NCBI GenBank assembly: GCA_964443885.1
Contig: CAYUES010000008.1
Location: 1 to 30,899 of the forward strand
Origin: OMIS01 sp964443885
GTDB lineage: Bacteria > Patescibacteriota > Microgenomatia > UBA1400 > PJMF01
Length of the DNA: 30,899 bases
Direction: 5' to 3'
Shown here in pieces: positions 23,432 to 30,899 of this stretch (position 1 is its first letter; every line of letters begins with the position of its first letter). A program made the translations under genes and the position numbers. The notes under the pieces are model-generated. The model was given only the letters and a program-made list of their open reading frames with translations, was not told the DNA's origin and did not search any database.

Positions 23432-24712
23432 ATGCAAGATCCAAAAATGGTAAGAACAGACTTCTCTGCAGCAATTAATCAAATTGCTAACGAGCGTAAA
23501 ATTCCTGTTGAGTCAATTTATTCAGCAATTAAACAAGCATTAGTTTCTGCCTACCGCAAACAATATGGTCCGCTTCCTGAAGAGTCTCACTACTATGCTG
23601 AGCTCAATGAAGGCACTGGTGAATCAGTCATTTATAAAGCGCCAGCATTAGAGCGCGATGAAGAAACCCTCGAGGTTACAAAGTGGGATGCTAAAAAAGC
23701 TGAAGACGTTACTCCAGCAGGTTTCGGCCGGATTGCTGCTCAAACTGCCAAGCAAGTTATTTTACAAAAAATCAGAGAATCTGAAAAAGATCAGATTTTA
23801 GGTGAGTACCAAGAAAAACTAGGTGAGATCGTCACTGCACAAATCTTGCGCATGGATGGTCGGACCGTCATTTTAGATATTGGTCGTGGCCAAGGCTACA
23901 TGCCACCTGAAGAGCAGATGCGCGGTGAGTTCTATAAAATGAACAACCGTATTACTGTTTTAATCAAAGAAATTCGCGATACCCACAAAGGTAAATCAGT
24001 GATCGTTTCTCGGGCTGATAAGTTACTAGTTTCTAAACTTTTTGAGCGCGAAGTTCCAGAAGTTGCTTCTGGTGCTGTTGAAATTGCTTTGATTTCTCGT
24101 GAAGCTGGTGTCCGCACAAAATTGGCTGTTAAGTCCACCCAAGAAGGCGTTGATCCAGTCGGTTCTTGTGTCGGCCAACGCGGTGTGCGTGTCCAAGAAG
24201 TGATTCGTGAATTGAACAACGAGCGCTTAGACATCATTCCTTTCTCAGAAGATCCAAGAACTTTACTGCAAGGTGCGTTAGCTCCAGCAGAAAACTTGAA
24301 AATCGAGTTGGATACTGCAACCAAGATTGCAACCGTCACTGCTCCTGACGATCAACTTTCACTCGTCATCGGTCGCGGTGGACAAAATGTCCGCTTGGCT
24401 GCCAAGTTAAGTGGGTATAAAATCACCGTCAAGTCAGCGGCTGGCGCAGTTCAATCAAGTGCGACTGGTCTTGAAGAGTACGAAATTGATACTTTTGATG
24501 GTATCACTGCCGAGACTCGTGAGCAGCTCATTCAACACAAACTCACCACAGTGATGGACTTAGCTCGCTTTAAAGATAAATGGGCGCAGTTTGAACTCCC
24601 AGCAGATCAAGAGAAAATCTTGACTGCTAAAGTAACTGCCTTCGAAGCTGATCAAGAAAACGAACCACAGTTCAAGCGGAAACCAAGAGTAGATAGAGAA
24701 GCAACCGAATAA
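23432..24712 (+). CDS. nusA: Transcription elongation/termination factor NusA
   Basis: RNA-polymerase-binding factor that promotes pausing and intrinsic termination. The 426-aa protein has the N-terminal RNAP-binding domain (about 1-125), an S1 domain (about 130-200) with a DIGRGQGYMPPEEQ segment, and KH1 around VGSCVGQRGVRVQEVIREL. KH2 has VIGRGGQNVRLAAKLSGYKITV. A C-terminal helix-hairpin-helix (about 350-400) follows, with a short acidic/basic tail. AGAAGG is 6 nt before the ATG. infB starts 19 nt after the stop, forming the usual nusA-infB unit, without the rimP gene often found first. Confidence 0.96.
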   Translation: MQDPKMVRTDFSAAINQIANERKIPVESIYSAIKQALVSAYRKQYGPLPEESHYYAELNEGTGESVIYKAPALERDEETLEVTKWDAKKAEDVTPAGFGRIAAQTAKQVILQKIRESEKDQILGEYQEKLGEIVTAQILRMDGRTVILDIGRGQGYMPPEEQMRGEFYKMNNRITVLIKEIRDTHKGKSVIVSRADKLLVSKLFEREVPEVASGAVEIALISREAGVRTKLAVKSTQEGVDPVGSCVGQRGVRVQEVIRELNNERLDIIPFSEDPRTLLQGALAPAENLKIELDTATKIATVTAPDDQLSLVIGRGGQNVRLAAKLSGYKITVKSAAGAVQSSATGLEEYEIDTFDGITAETREQLIQHKLTTVMDLARFKDKWAQFELPADQEKILTAKVTAFEADQENEPQFKRKPRVDREATE

Positions 24713-24731
24713 AATTGAAAAAATAAAATTT

Positions 24732-26231
24732 ATGGCTCTACAAAAAAGACCACCAGTTATTACGATCATGGGTCATGTCGATCACGGCAAGACCTCACTG
24801 CTCGATTATATTCGCAAAACTCGCGTTACAGCGCGTGAGGCTGGTGGTATTACGCAACACATTGGTGCCTATCAAGTTGAGCATGCAGGCAATACTTTGA
24901 CTTTTATCGATACTCCAGGCCACGCGGCATTTAACAAAATGCGCCAGCGCGGCTCTCAGGTTACCGATATTATTATCCTGGTTGTCGCTGCTGATGATGG
25001 CGTGAAACCGCAAACTATCGAGTCAATTCGTCACATCCTGGCTGCAAAAGTGCCGGTGGTCGTTGCTATCAATAAAATGGACGTGCCAGCTGCAGATCCA
25101 ACATTAGTAAAGTCACAATTGGTCGAGCACGGCATTGCCGTTCAAGGTTTTGGTGGTGACATCGATGCAATTGAAATTTCTGCCAAAACAGGCAAAGGTA
25201 TCGATGACTTGCTCGAAAACTTGGCACTGATTGCTGAACTCCAGAACTACCAAGCTGATCCAGATGCCCCTCTTGAGGCAGTCGTCATTGAGTCTTCAAT
25301 GGATCCACGCCGTGGCGCCGTCACCAGTGTGATTGTTCAACAAGGTACCCTCAAACCTCGCCAAGATATCTATACCCCCACTGCGCAGGGTCGAATTCGT
25401 TTGTTAACCAACGAACTAGGTGCACAGCTTCAAGCAGTTTTGCCAGGTACACCAACTGAAATCATTGGTCTTAAAGAAGTTGCTGAAGTTGGTGATGTTG
25501 TTCGTGATGCGGCAGCAGACTACACTGCCCAAGATGCAGCCAACCAACCAGAGACTACCGAAACCGATGCTAGTGAACCAGCCGAAGCAGGAGCTTCAGA
25601 ACTTGCTGATGTGGGATTTGACTTTGCCGCCATGATGGGCGAGAAGAAAAAACTGAATTTATTGATCAAAGCTGACGTTACTGGCACTCTCGAGGCAATT
25701 ACTCAGACGTTAGACTATGACAACGTTGATCTGGTGGGCTCAGGTTTAGGCCAAGTGACTGACGGTGATATTGAACTCGCTCAAGCTACTGATTCATTAA
25801 TTATCGCCTTCCACATCAAAGTTCCCAATAACATCAAACTCAATGCCAAAAACGTCGGTGTTCGTATCAAACAATACGATGTTATTTATCACTTAATTGA
25901 AGATCTCGAGAAACAAATGCTCAAATTGATGGATAGCACGATTGATGAAGTCGTGACTGGTGAAGCCGAGATTCAACAGATCTTTGAGATGCGCGGTGAA
26001 CGCATCGCTGGTATCAAAGTTAAAACAGGCACAATCCGCAAAAATGACTTACTGCACCTCAAGCGTGGTGACGAAATTATCATGAATCCAGTGATCAAGA
26101 GTATGATGCACGGCAAACAAGAGATCGATGAAGTCAAAACTAAGAATGAAGCAGGCTTTACGTTTAGAAACCGCAAACTCGACTTCCAAGTTGGTGACAT
26201 CATCGTCGCTTACACAATTGCTGACGAGTAG
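24732..26231 (+). CDS. infB: Translation initiation factor IF-2, short form
   Basis: GTPase that places initiator tRNA on the 30S subunit and joins subunits. Only 499 aa, starting almost directly at the G domain: G1 GHVDHGKT (14-21), G3 DTPGH (60-64), G4 NKMD and G5 SAKTGKG. Domains II, III and IV follow. The long N-terminal region of E. coli IF-2 is absent, as in other minimal forms. An acidic Ala/Glu/Thr-rich insert (about 258-300) precedes KKKLNLLIKADVTGTLEAI. The C-terminal fMet-tRNA-binding domain ends with FQVGDIIVAYTIADE. It follows nusA closely. Confidence 0.97.
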   Translation: MALQKRPPVITIMGHVDHGKTSLLDYIRKTRVTAREAGGITQHIGAYQVEHAGNTLTFIDTPGHAAFNKMRQRGSQVTDIIILVVAADDGVKPQTIESIRHILAAKVPVVVAINKMDVPAADPTLVKSQLVEHGIAVQGFGGDIDAIEISAKTGKGIDDLLENLALIAELQNYQADPDAPLEAVVIESSMDPRRGAVTSVIVQQGTLKPRQDIYTPTAQGRIRLLTNELGAQLQAVLPGTPTEIIGLKEVAEVGDVVRDAAADYTAQDAANQPETTETDASEPAEAGASELADVGFDFAAMMGEKKKLNLLIKADVTGTLEAITQTLDYDNVDLVGSGLGQVTDGDIELAQATDSLIIAFHIKVPNNIKLNAKNVGVRIKQYDVIYHLIEDLEKQMLKLMDSTIDEVVTGEAEIQQIFEMRGERIAGIKVKTGTIRKNDLLHLKRGDEIIMNPVIKSMMHGKQEIDEVKTKNEAGFTFRNRKLDFQVGDIIVAYTIADE

Positions 26232-26281
26232 GAATCGCTGAAGCAGCAACCCTTACTGCACCAGAGTATATCCCATAATCA

Positions 26282-26309
26282 TTGACATTTCTCTCAATTC
26301 TGTTATACT
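26282..26309 (+). promoter_or_regulatory. Promoter of the DEAD-box helicase gene
   Basis: Consensus TTGACA (26282-26287), 16-bp spacer, extended -10 TGtTATACT (26301-26309). It is one of the strongest promoters in the window. The start near 26316 gives a leader of about 113 nt before the GTG. Confidence 0.75.
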
Positions 26310-26317
26310 CTCCTTTA

Positions 26318-26359
26318 ATGACTGAAAAGTGATGCACAGACTGTAATTGTGCGTCTGTG
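26318..26359 (+). promoter_or_regulatory. Structured leader with two overlapping mini-ORFs
   Basis: ATG at 26318, 8 nt after the -10, encodes M-T-E-K and stops at TGA (26330-26332). The overlapping TGATG begins M-H-R-L and stops at TAA (26344-26346). The second stop lies inside a hairpin CACAGAC (26335-26341) / GTCTGTG (26353-26359) with an 11-nt loop. A T8 tract at 26403-26410 follows without a convincing stem next to it. Confidence 0.4.
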
Positions 26360-26428
26360 GTTAGCTTTAATTTTAAAACGTTAAACTTCCCCCAAATTGT
26401 TATTTTTTTTCAGCATAAGAAAGTTATT

Positions 26429-27619
26429 GTGAAACGATATTCGCAACAACGTTCTGGTCGTGGTCCTCAGAGAAGCTCTGGTGGATTTGGCGGACAGAGA
26501 CGTTCCCCTCGTAATAGAGGACAGTACATTGATCCGATGCTTTTTGTCCGCAAGGCAACAGCAGAAGAGCAAGTAGTCTATGAACCAAAGCATAAGTTTA
26601 GCGACTTTGCTGTAACTCCAGAACTACACCGGGCTATTGCTAGCCGCGGGTACATTACACCGACACCAATTCAAGATCAAGCTATTCCAGTTATATTGGA
26701 AGGTAACGATATTGTGGGTATTGCATCAACGGGTACAGGTAAAACTGCCGCGTTCTTGATTCCCCTCATTAATAAAGTCACCTTAAACCCAGAACAGAAT
26801 GTGTTGATTATTGCTCCAACTCGAGAGCTAGCACTACAAATTGAAGACGAGTTACACCAGTTCGCTGGTGAACTGCAACTTAGTTCAGTGTTATGTATTG
26901 GTGGCGTGGGGCTGGGTGGACAGATTTCAGGACTTCGTCGAAATCCTCAATTTGTTATCGGTACCCCAGGAAGACTAGAAGACTTGGCAGACCAACGGGT
27001 CTTGCATTTTAATAGATTCCAAAACATCGTTCTTGATGAAGTCGATCGCATGCTCGATATGGGCTTCATCCAGAACATCCAGCGTATCGTCCGTGAGTTG
27101 CCACCTGAAAGACAGTCACTGTTCTTCTCAGCAACAATTCCGGGTAAAGTCGCAGGCCTGATGCAACAATTCTTACGTAACCCTGTTACGGTAAAAGTTG
27201 AAGCGATCAATGCTTCGGCAAACGTCGATCAAGATGTTATCCGTACCAACGGCCGTTCAAAAATCGAAGTTCTTCATGAACTTTTGATTCAAGAAAGCTG
27301 GCAAAAAGTGCTGATCTTCGGACGCACTAAGCACGGTATCGAAAAATTGACTCAAACTCTCTATGAGCGTGGTATTAGAGTTGCTTCCATCCATGGAAAC
27401 AAGTCTCAAGTTCAACGTCAACGAGCGCTTGAACAATTTAAGAAGAACAAAATCCAAGTATTAACAGCGACAGACGTTGCTTCACGCGGAATTGACGTTA
27501 AAAACGTTACTCACGTTGTGAACTACGAAGTTCCTGAGACATACGAAGACTATGTTCACCGCATTGGTCGTACAGGTCGCGCAGACCAAAAAGGTATTGC
27601 GCTCACCTTTATTGACTAA
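26429..27619 (+). CDS. DEAD-box ATP-dependent RNA helicase
   Basis: A 396-aa RNA helicase. The N-terminus is Arg/Gly/Gln-rich (1-30), likely RNA-binding. Core motifs: Q motif TPTPIQDQAIP, Walker A ASTGTGKT (99-106), Ia APTREL, Ib GTPGRL, motif II DEVD in place of DEAD, III SAT, IV IFGRT, V TDVASRGID, VI HRIGRTGR. The protein ends soon after motif VI (GIALTFID), with none of the C-terminal extension of larger members. I chose the GTG at 26429, with AAGAAAG upstream. An in-frame GTG at 26357 would add 24 hydrophobic residues inside the leader and is less likely. Confidence 0.92.
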   Translation: MKRYSQQRSGRGPQRSSGGFGGQRRSPRNRGQYIDPMLFVRKATAEEQVVYEPKHKFSDFAVTPELHRAIASRGYITPTPIQDQAIPVILEGNDIVGIASTGTGKTAAFLIPLINKVTLNPEQNVLIIAPTRELALQIEDELHQFAGELQLSSVLCIGGVGLGGQISGLRRNPQFVIGTPGRLEDLADQRVLHFNRFQNIVLDEVDRMLDMGFIQNIQRIVRELPPERQSLFFSATIPGKVAGLMQQFLRNPVTVKVEAINASANVDQDVIRTNGRSKIEVLHELLIQESWQKVLIFGRTKHGIEKLTQTLYERGIRVASIHGNKSQVQRQRALEQFKKNKIQVLTATDVASRGIDVKNVTHVVNYEVPETYEDYVHRIGRTGRADQKGIALTFID

Positions 27620-27644
27620 AAGTGGTCTCCAACTTTTGAAGTTT

Positions 27645-27677
27645 AAAAGCTCGCCGCATCTCGCTGCGAGCTTTTTT
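27645..27677 (+). terminator. Rho-independent terminator of the DEAD-box gene
   Basis: AAAAGCTCGC (27645-27654) pairs with GCGAGCTTTT (27666-27675), 11-nt loop, and a T6 run (27672-27677). Confidence 0.88.
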
Positions 27678-27717
27678 ACTTTGTGTTTGTTTTATTCACA
27701 AACTTACTTCAAAATGT

Positions 27718-27726
27718 TGCTATAAT
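27718..27726 (+). promoter_or_regulatory. Extended -10 of the PMT-type gene
   Basis: TGcTATAAT, start near 27733 and leader of about 34 nt. A second TGcTATAGA (27753-27761) is 5 nt before the ATG and may be a second, leaderless start. Confidence 0.5.
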
Positions 27727-27766
27727 TGATAGGCTGCTACAGACAATCCTATTGCTATAGAATCAC

Positions 27767-29476
27767 ATGAAATTTAAGCTCTTCCAAAAAAGTATCTACA
27801 CATATCTAGCGATAGCATTTCTTGTTGCAGTTTTTTCATTCACCCATCTGTCTAACTTGGGCTCAATCCTAAAGGGTTTACACGCTGATGAAGCATCATT
27901 TTTGCTTAATGCATATAGTTTGGTTCACACACAAAGAGACGAAGATGGAAACAAACTGCCAATTTGGTTTGGATCACTTATTGATTCAAAACCTGCCTTG
28001 TACTCGTACCTGCAAGCTCCATTTGTGGCAGCGTTCGGTCCGACCACTACCGCTTCGCGTATTCCAGCGGCAGTTTTAGGTGGTATCTCAATTTTGTTGG
28101 TGTACTGGGTTTTACAACTGCTACTCCCCAAAAATCATGCCGCTATCGTGAGTTTACTTTTGTTAGTTTCTCCGTGGCACATTATTGTTTCGCGTTCCAC
28201 TCAAGAAGTTATCTTGGCGTTTGTCTTTTCACTTCTGGCGATTGGGGCATATCTCAATATTTTGCAAAAAAAAGAACGGCGTATCTTGTGGGGAGTAGTA
28301 TTTATCCTTGCCAATGCGGTGGCGATGTACTCGTATCATTCAGCAAAAGTATTTTTACCTCTTTTGTTTGTTGGTTGGAGTTTCATTGATCTGTTTGTGT
28401 TTCCACAAAAAAAATCACCAACACAAAAAAGTGAATCAACAGTCCCAGGCAAACTGATACACGCATACCTTACTGGGGCTATTTTTCTTACAGCCGTAGT
28501 TATTACTTTTGCGTTCTCACAAAGTTTGGAACGCTTTAAATCAATCGGATTTCTACACGAGCAGGGACCGCAGCTAATAATGGAAGAGCAGATTCGTACT
28601 GCGACCGGTGCTTCTCCAATTTTGGTTATGCGAGTTTTTTATAATAAAATTGTCGCCTATGGTTTACAGGTTCTCGATACATACACACAGCACTACACCA
28701 TTAATTTTTTGTTTCTCACTGGTGGTGAGCCTACAAGATATGCGGTGCCTTTCCATGGTTTGTTTTACCACATTGAAGTACTTCTTTTGCCACTCGGAAT
28801 ATTCTTGGGGCTACATTCTCTTAAAAATCGTCGTCATATGGTATATATGCTCTGGTGGTTCATAGTAGCACCAGTACCTGCTGCACTAACCGCCCTAGAA
28901 ATCCCCAGTATGATTAGAGCTTTTCCACTGTTGATTCCGGCATTGGTTTTTATTGTACAAGCCATGTTGTGGATTTGGAGTAAAAGAGAGTTTGTTTTCG
29001 CAAAGATAGTAATTATTGGAATTATTGGTGCATATGCATGGGGTTTCGCATACTATGCTCATCAAATTGTTGTGCAGCAACCACGCTACCACCCTTGGAA
29101 TAGAAATATCGCAGAAACTAGACTTGCAGAGTGGTTAGTTGAAAATCAAGCGCAGTATGATCGAGTACACATTTCGGCAGTTCGAGATATATATATGTAT
29201 TTGGTCTTAAGTGATACCTCACTACTACCTGCTTTGCAGAACTCAAATCAAACTAGAATGAAAGAAGACTTTGCATTTGATAAGTATGTATTTAGAGAGA
29301 GTAGTTGCACAATGCCTGTCTATCCACCTGAACAAAAAACACTGTATGTTGTACGATCAACCTGTGAAATACAACTTGGCTTTACAGTAATTGGAAGTAT
29401 TTCATACGAAGATAACGCAACGGCATATCATTTACTAGAGTATGAGCATCCGCTGATCCCAATTATAGAAGAATAG
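27767..29476 (+). CDS. PMT/ArnT-type membrane glycosyltransferase
   Basis: A 569-aa polytopic protein, about eleven hydrophobic segments. The first loop has LKGLHADEASFLLNAYSL, whose Asp-Glu pair is the catalytic-type acidic motif of the GT39/GT83 (PMT_2) superfamily, then DSKPALYSYLQAPF. These enzymes use polyprenyl-phosphate sugars to glycosylate lipids or proteins outside the membrane. The C-terminal soluble part (about 440-569) has a mixed fold. Genes of this type are common in Patescibacteria. The GT2 enzyme at 20491 could make its donor. The substrate cannot be told from sequence. Confidence 0.82.
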   Translation: MKFKLFQKSIYTYLAIAFLVAVFSFTHLSNLGSILKGLHADEASFLLNAYSLVHTQRDEDGNKLPIWFGSLIDSKPALYSYLQAPFVAAFGPTTTASRIPAAVLGGISILLVYWVLQLLLPKNHAAIVSLLLLVSPWHIIVSRSTQEVILAFVFSLLAIGAYLNILQKKERRILWGVVFILANAVAMYSYHSAKVFLPLLFVGWSFIDLFVFPQKKSPTQKSESTVPGKLIHAYLTGAIFLTAVVITFAFSQSLERFKSIGFLHEQGPQLIMEEQIRTATGASPILVMRVFYNKIVAYGLQVLDTYTQHYTINFLFLTGGEPTRYAVPFHGLFYHIEVLLLPLGIFLGLHSLKNRRHMVYMLWWFIVAPVPAALTALEIPSMIRAFPLLIPALVFIVQAMLWIWSKREFVFAKIVIIGIIGAYAWGFAYYAHQIVVQQPRYHPWNRNIAETRLAEWLVENQAQYDRVHISAVRDIYMYLVLSDTSLLPALQNSNQTRMKEDFAFDKYVFRESSCTMPVYPPEQKTLYVVRSTCEIQLGFTVIGSISYEDNATAYHLLEYEHPLIPIIEE

Positions 29477-29478
29477 TG

Positions 29479-29487
29479 TGATATACT
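29479..29487 (+). promoter_or_regulatory. Extended -10 promoter of rpsO
   Basis: TGaTATACT directly after the previous gene; start near 29494 gives a 70-nt leader. Confidence 0.55.
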
Positions 29488-29508
29488 ACCCCTTAGTATA
29501 AATGGTTA

Positions 29509-29546
29509 CGATGCTTGTTGGTCAGGGTTGACTTCACAAGACATCG
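29509..29546 (+). promoter_or_regulatory. Stem-loop in the rpsO leader, candidate S15 autoregulatory element
   Basis: CGATGCTTGT (29509-29518) pairs with ACAAG-A-CATCG (29536-29546), ten pairs with one bulged A. Inside is GTCA (29521-29524) / TGAC (29529-29532) with a GGGT loop. It ends 17 nt before the rpsO ATG. S15 in several bacteria represses its own mRNA through such leader folds; the match here is structural only. Confidence 0.5.
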
Positions 29547-29563
29547 GCAATGAAAGGCATACC

Positions 29564-29833
29564 ATGTCATTAACAAAAGTTCAAAAAACCCAAATCATTA
29601 CAGATTATCAGCTCTTCGAAGGCGACACTGGTTCTCCAGAAGTTCAAATCGCTCTTTTGACAGCTTCTATCCAAGAATTAACTGGTCACTTACAACAACA
29701 TAAAAAAGACGATCACTCACGTCGTGGTCTTTTGAAGCAAGTTGCGAAACGCCGCCGCTTACTTAACTTCTTATTAGAGAGAAGTGAAGAGCGCTACCGC
29801 ACTCTCATCGACCGCCTTGGTTTGAGCAAATAA
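29564..29833 (+). CDS. rpsO: 30S ribosomal protein S15
   Basis: An 89-aa protein, the exact family length, that binds the 16S rRNA central domain early in assembly. MSLTKVQKTQIITDYQ opens the first helix; then EGDTGSPEVQIALLTASI, LTGHLQQHKKDDHSRRGLL with the rRNA-binding His/Asp/Ser-Arg residues, and KRRRLLNFLLERSEERYRTLIDRLGLSK. An in-frame TTG at 29528 would add 12 residues and lies in the structured leader, so the ATG is preferred. The polynucleotide phosphorylase gene often next to rpsO is absent here. Confidence 0.97.
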   Translation: MSLTKVQKTQIITDYQLFEGDTGSPEVQIALLTASIQELTGHLQQHKKDDHSRRGLLKQVAKRRRLLNFLLERSEERYRTLIDRLGLSK

Positions 29834-29851
29834 TTATAACTTCACAGTATC

Positions 29852-30899
29852 ATGGAACGTATAAAATCAGGGCCAGCAACATTTGATGCGGGTGGCCTTA
29901 GGTATCCAATTGACGGAAGACTGCGCCTGGTTGGGATTGCTGCAAATGCAGATCATCAGCTAGCTCAAATCTTTAATTTAGAGGATCAGCTACAGCTCAG
30001 TTCATTACCACCCGTAAAACTCAAAGAACTATCCAAAAGAAAAGATGAAGTTAGCAAACTTAATGTACTCAGAAATCAAATAGAAGATGTGATGGATACT
30101 TTAAGGGAGCAACTTGATCAAGATGCTGCTGAAATAAATAGTGAGCTCTTGTTTAGCTGCTATCTATTACTTCTTTCAATACATTTAGAAATGCATACAG
30201 CTGTTAGTGATTTGACGAGTTTTGTGCAAAAAAATACTGATAATTCAGCTGCTGCAGCTAAATATCGTGAGTTAGTGTTTTTACTACATATTCCCGATTT
30301 AGTGATTAAAATTGGCACTGTTTCTTTGGAAAATTTAAAAAATCAAACGACTATTCCAATCATTGAGTTTGCAAATTTTATATTTTCGAGCACAGTTGAA
30401 AACGAAGATTCACTGAATCTTACATATGATGAAAAATCTGCACATCAGTTAAAAACAATTTTGCTTGCCATAGGAACGATAGATATTTTTAGAGAAAATA
30501 TTGCTCTTTTAGAGAGTAAATTTAAAATTAAATATCCTTTATTAAGAGTGAAGAAGTTTGTCTCACCTGTAATTGAAACAGTTAACTGCTACAAGGAAGA
30601 ACTACGGCAAGCAGTATTGAGACCTGACGAAGTAGGGAGTGAAGTCAGAAAAACTCTTAAAACAGCGAGTGATCTCCTCCCAACAGATCAGTTACTATTT
30701 AATCTATGTCTCAATACTGCAGGAGATATCCAGTTGTTTTATAGAAGTCTGATTTGGAACTTAAGAAACTCAAGGTACTCTCAAGAAGATTTAAAAGTAT
30801 TACTATCTTTAGAAGATGCAATTCGTGTCGAAGTCGATCAAAGTGAAGAAATACCTTTGGAATCAAGTGAGTTAATTGATTCGTTAGAGACATCAACTA
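29852..30899 (+). CDS. Hypothetical helical protein, 3' end beyond the window
   Basis: An ATG 18 nt after rpsO opens a frame with no stop to the last base, 349 codons. It is therefore partial. I recognise no family. The sequence is mostly alpha-helical with coiled-coil character around residues 55-90 (KLKELSKRKDEVSKLNVLRN), Leu-rich segments such as ELLFSCYLLLLSIHLEMH, and no signal peptide. Base composition looks more A/T-rich than rpsO. It is probably cytoplasmic; any membrane span is doubtful. Coding status is supported by length, the initial ATG and lack of stops. Confidence 0.75.
   Translation, partial: MERIKSGPATFDAGGLRYPIDGRLRLVGIAANADHQLAQIFNLEDQLQLSSLPPVKLKELSKRKDEVSKLNVLRNQIEDVMDTLREQLDQDAAEINSELLFSCYLLLLSIHLEMHTAVSDLTSFVQKNTDNSAAAAKYRELVFLLHIPDLVIKIGTVSLENLKNQTTIPIIEFANFIFSSTVENEDSLNLTYDEKSAHQLKTILLAIGTIDIFRENIALLESKFKIKYPLLRVKKFVSPVIETVNCYKEELRQAVLRPDEVGSEVRKTLKTASDLLPTDQLLFNLCLNTAGDIQLFYRSLIWNLRNSRYSQEDLKVLLSLEDAIRVEVDQSEEIPLESSELIDSLETST

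Noticed and set aside
26390..26410. Terminator in the DEAD-box leader (T8 tract)
   Set aside because: No stable stem could be drawn directly before the T tract.
29502..29531. Nine-codon ORF MVTMLVGQG in the rpsO leader
   Set aside because: No rare or repeated codons, no ribosome-binding site, and 14 nt from the -10; no sign of function.

Overview
The window reads as chromosomal DNA from a small-genome bacterium, most likely a Candidate Phyla Radiation (Patescibacteria) member and plausibly of the Microgenomates type. This placement is inferred from gene content and style, not from a marker tree. The clues are trimmed housekeeping proteins (IF-2 of 499 aa, HrcA of 240 aa, a zinc-finger-less DnaJ), very short intergenic spaces, weak or absent Shine-Dalgarno sequences, and envelope glycosyltransferases beside universal genes. 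The standard code fits, since TGA is a normal stop. No insertion sequence, prophage or CRISPR array is visible, and no stretch over 300 bases lacks a gene.

Layout. 1-2000: the end of a repeat-bearing hypothetical protein, a PgeF/YfiH protein, and two divergent CAU-anticodon tRNAs, one an initiator type with a shortened D-arm. 2000-4300: a SAM methyltransferase, a septum-initiator-like protein and a Xer recombinase. 4300-6250: trpS behind a leader region, then two small membrane proteins. 6300-9460: a tRNA-binding protein, ftsH and a coupled hypothetical gene. 9500-13600: a 5'-3' exonuclease, a GT4 glycosyltransferase, a hypothetical gene and a membrane-anchored GH39-like protein on the minus strand. 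13600-17200: hrcA-grpE-dnaK. 17280-20413: a large VIT-domain membrane protein (minus strand) interrupted by a run of Ns. 20490-23250: a GT2 glycosyltransferase, dnaJ and a lysine-aminomutase-like radical SAM protein. 23300-27680: nusA-infB and a DEAD-box helicase. 27720-30899: a PMT-type glycosyltransferase, rpsO and a hypothetical gene running off the end.

The main interest is regulatory. Upstream of trpS lies what looks like a complete ribosome-mediated attenuator: a strong promoter, a 16-codon leader peptide with tandem Trp codons, mutually exclusive hairpins and a U-tract terminator. The hrcA, dnaK and dnaJ promoters all carry the same variant of the CIRCE operator with an exact 9-bp spacer, so the HrcA regulon can be read directly. 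nusA, the DEAD-box gene and rpsO also have structured leaders. Several genes start 6-9 nt after a -10 box, which predicts leaderless mRNAs, and the trpS leader peptide follows the same layout.

Functionally the window joins translation (trpS, infB, rpsO, initiator tRNA, tRNA-binding protein), transcription and RNA handling (nusA, DEAD-box), protein quality control (ftsH, hrcA-grpE-dnaK, dnaJ) and cell-envelope glycan genes (GT4, GT2, PMT, GH39-like).
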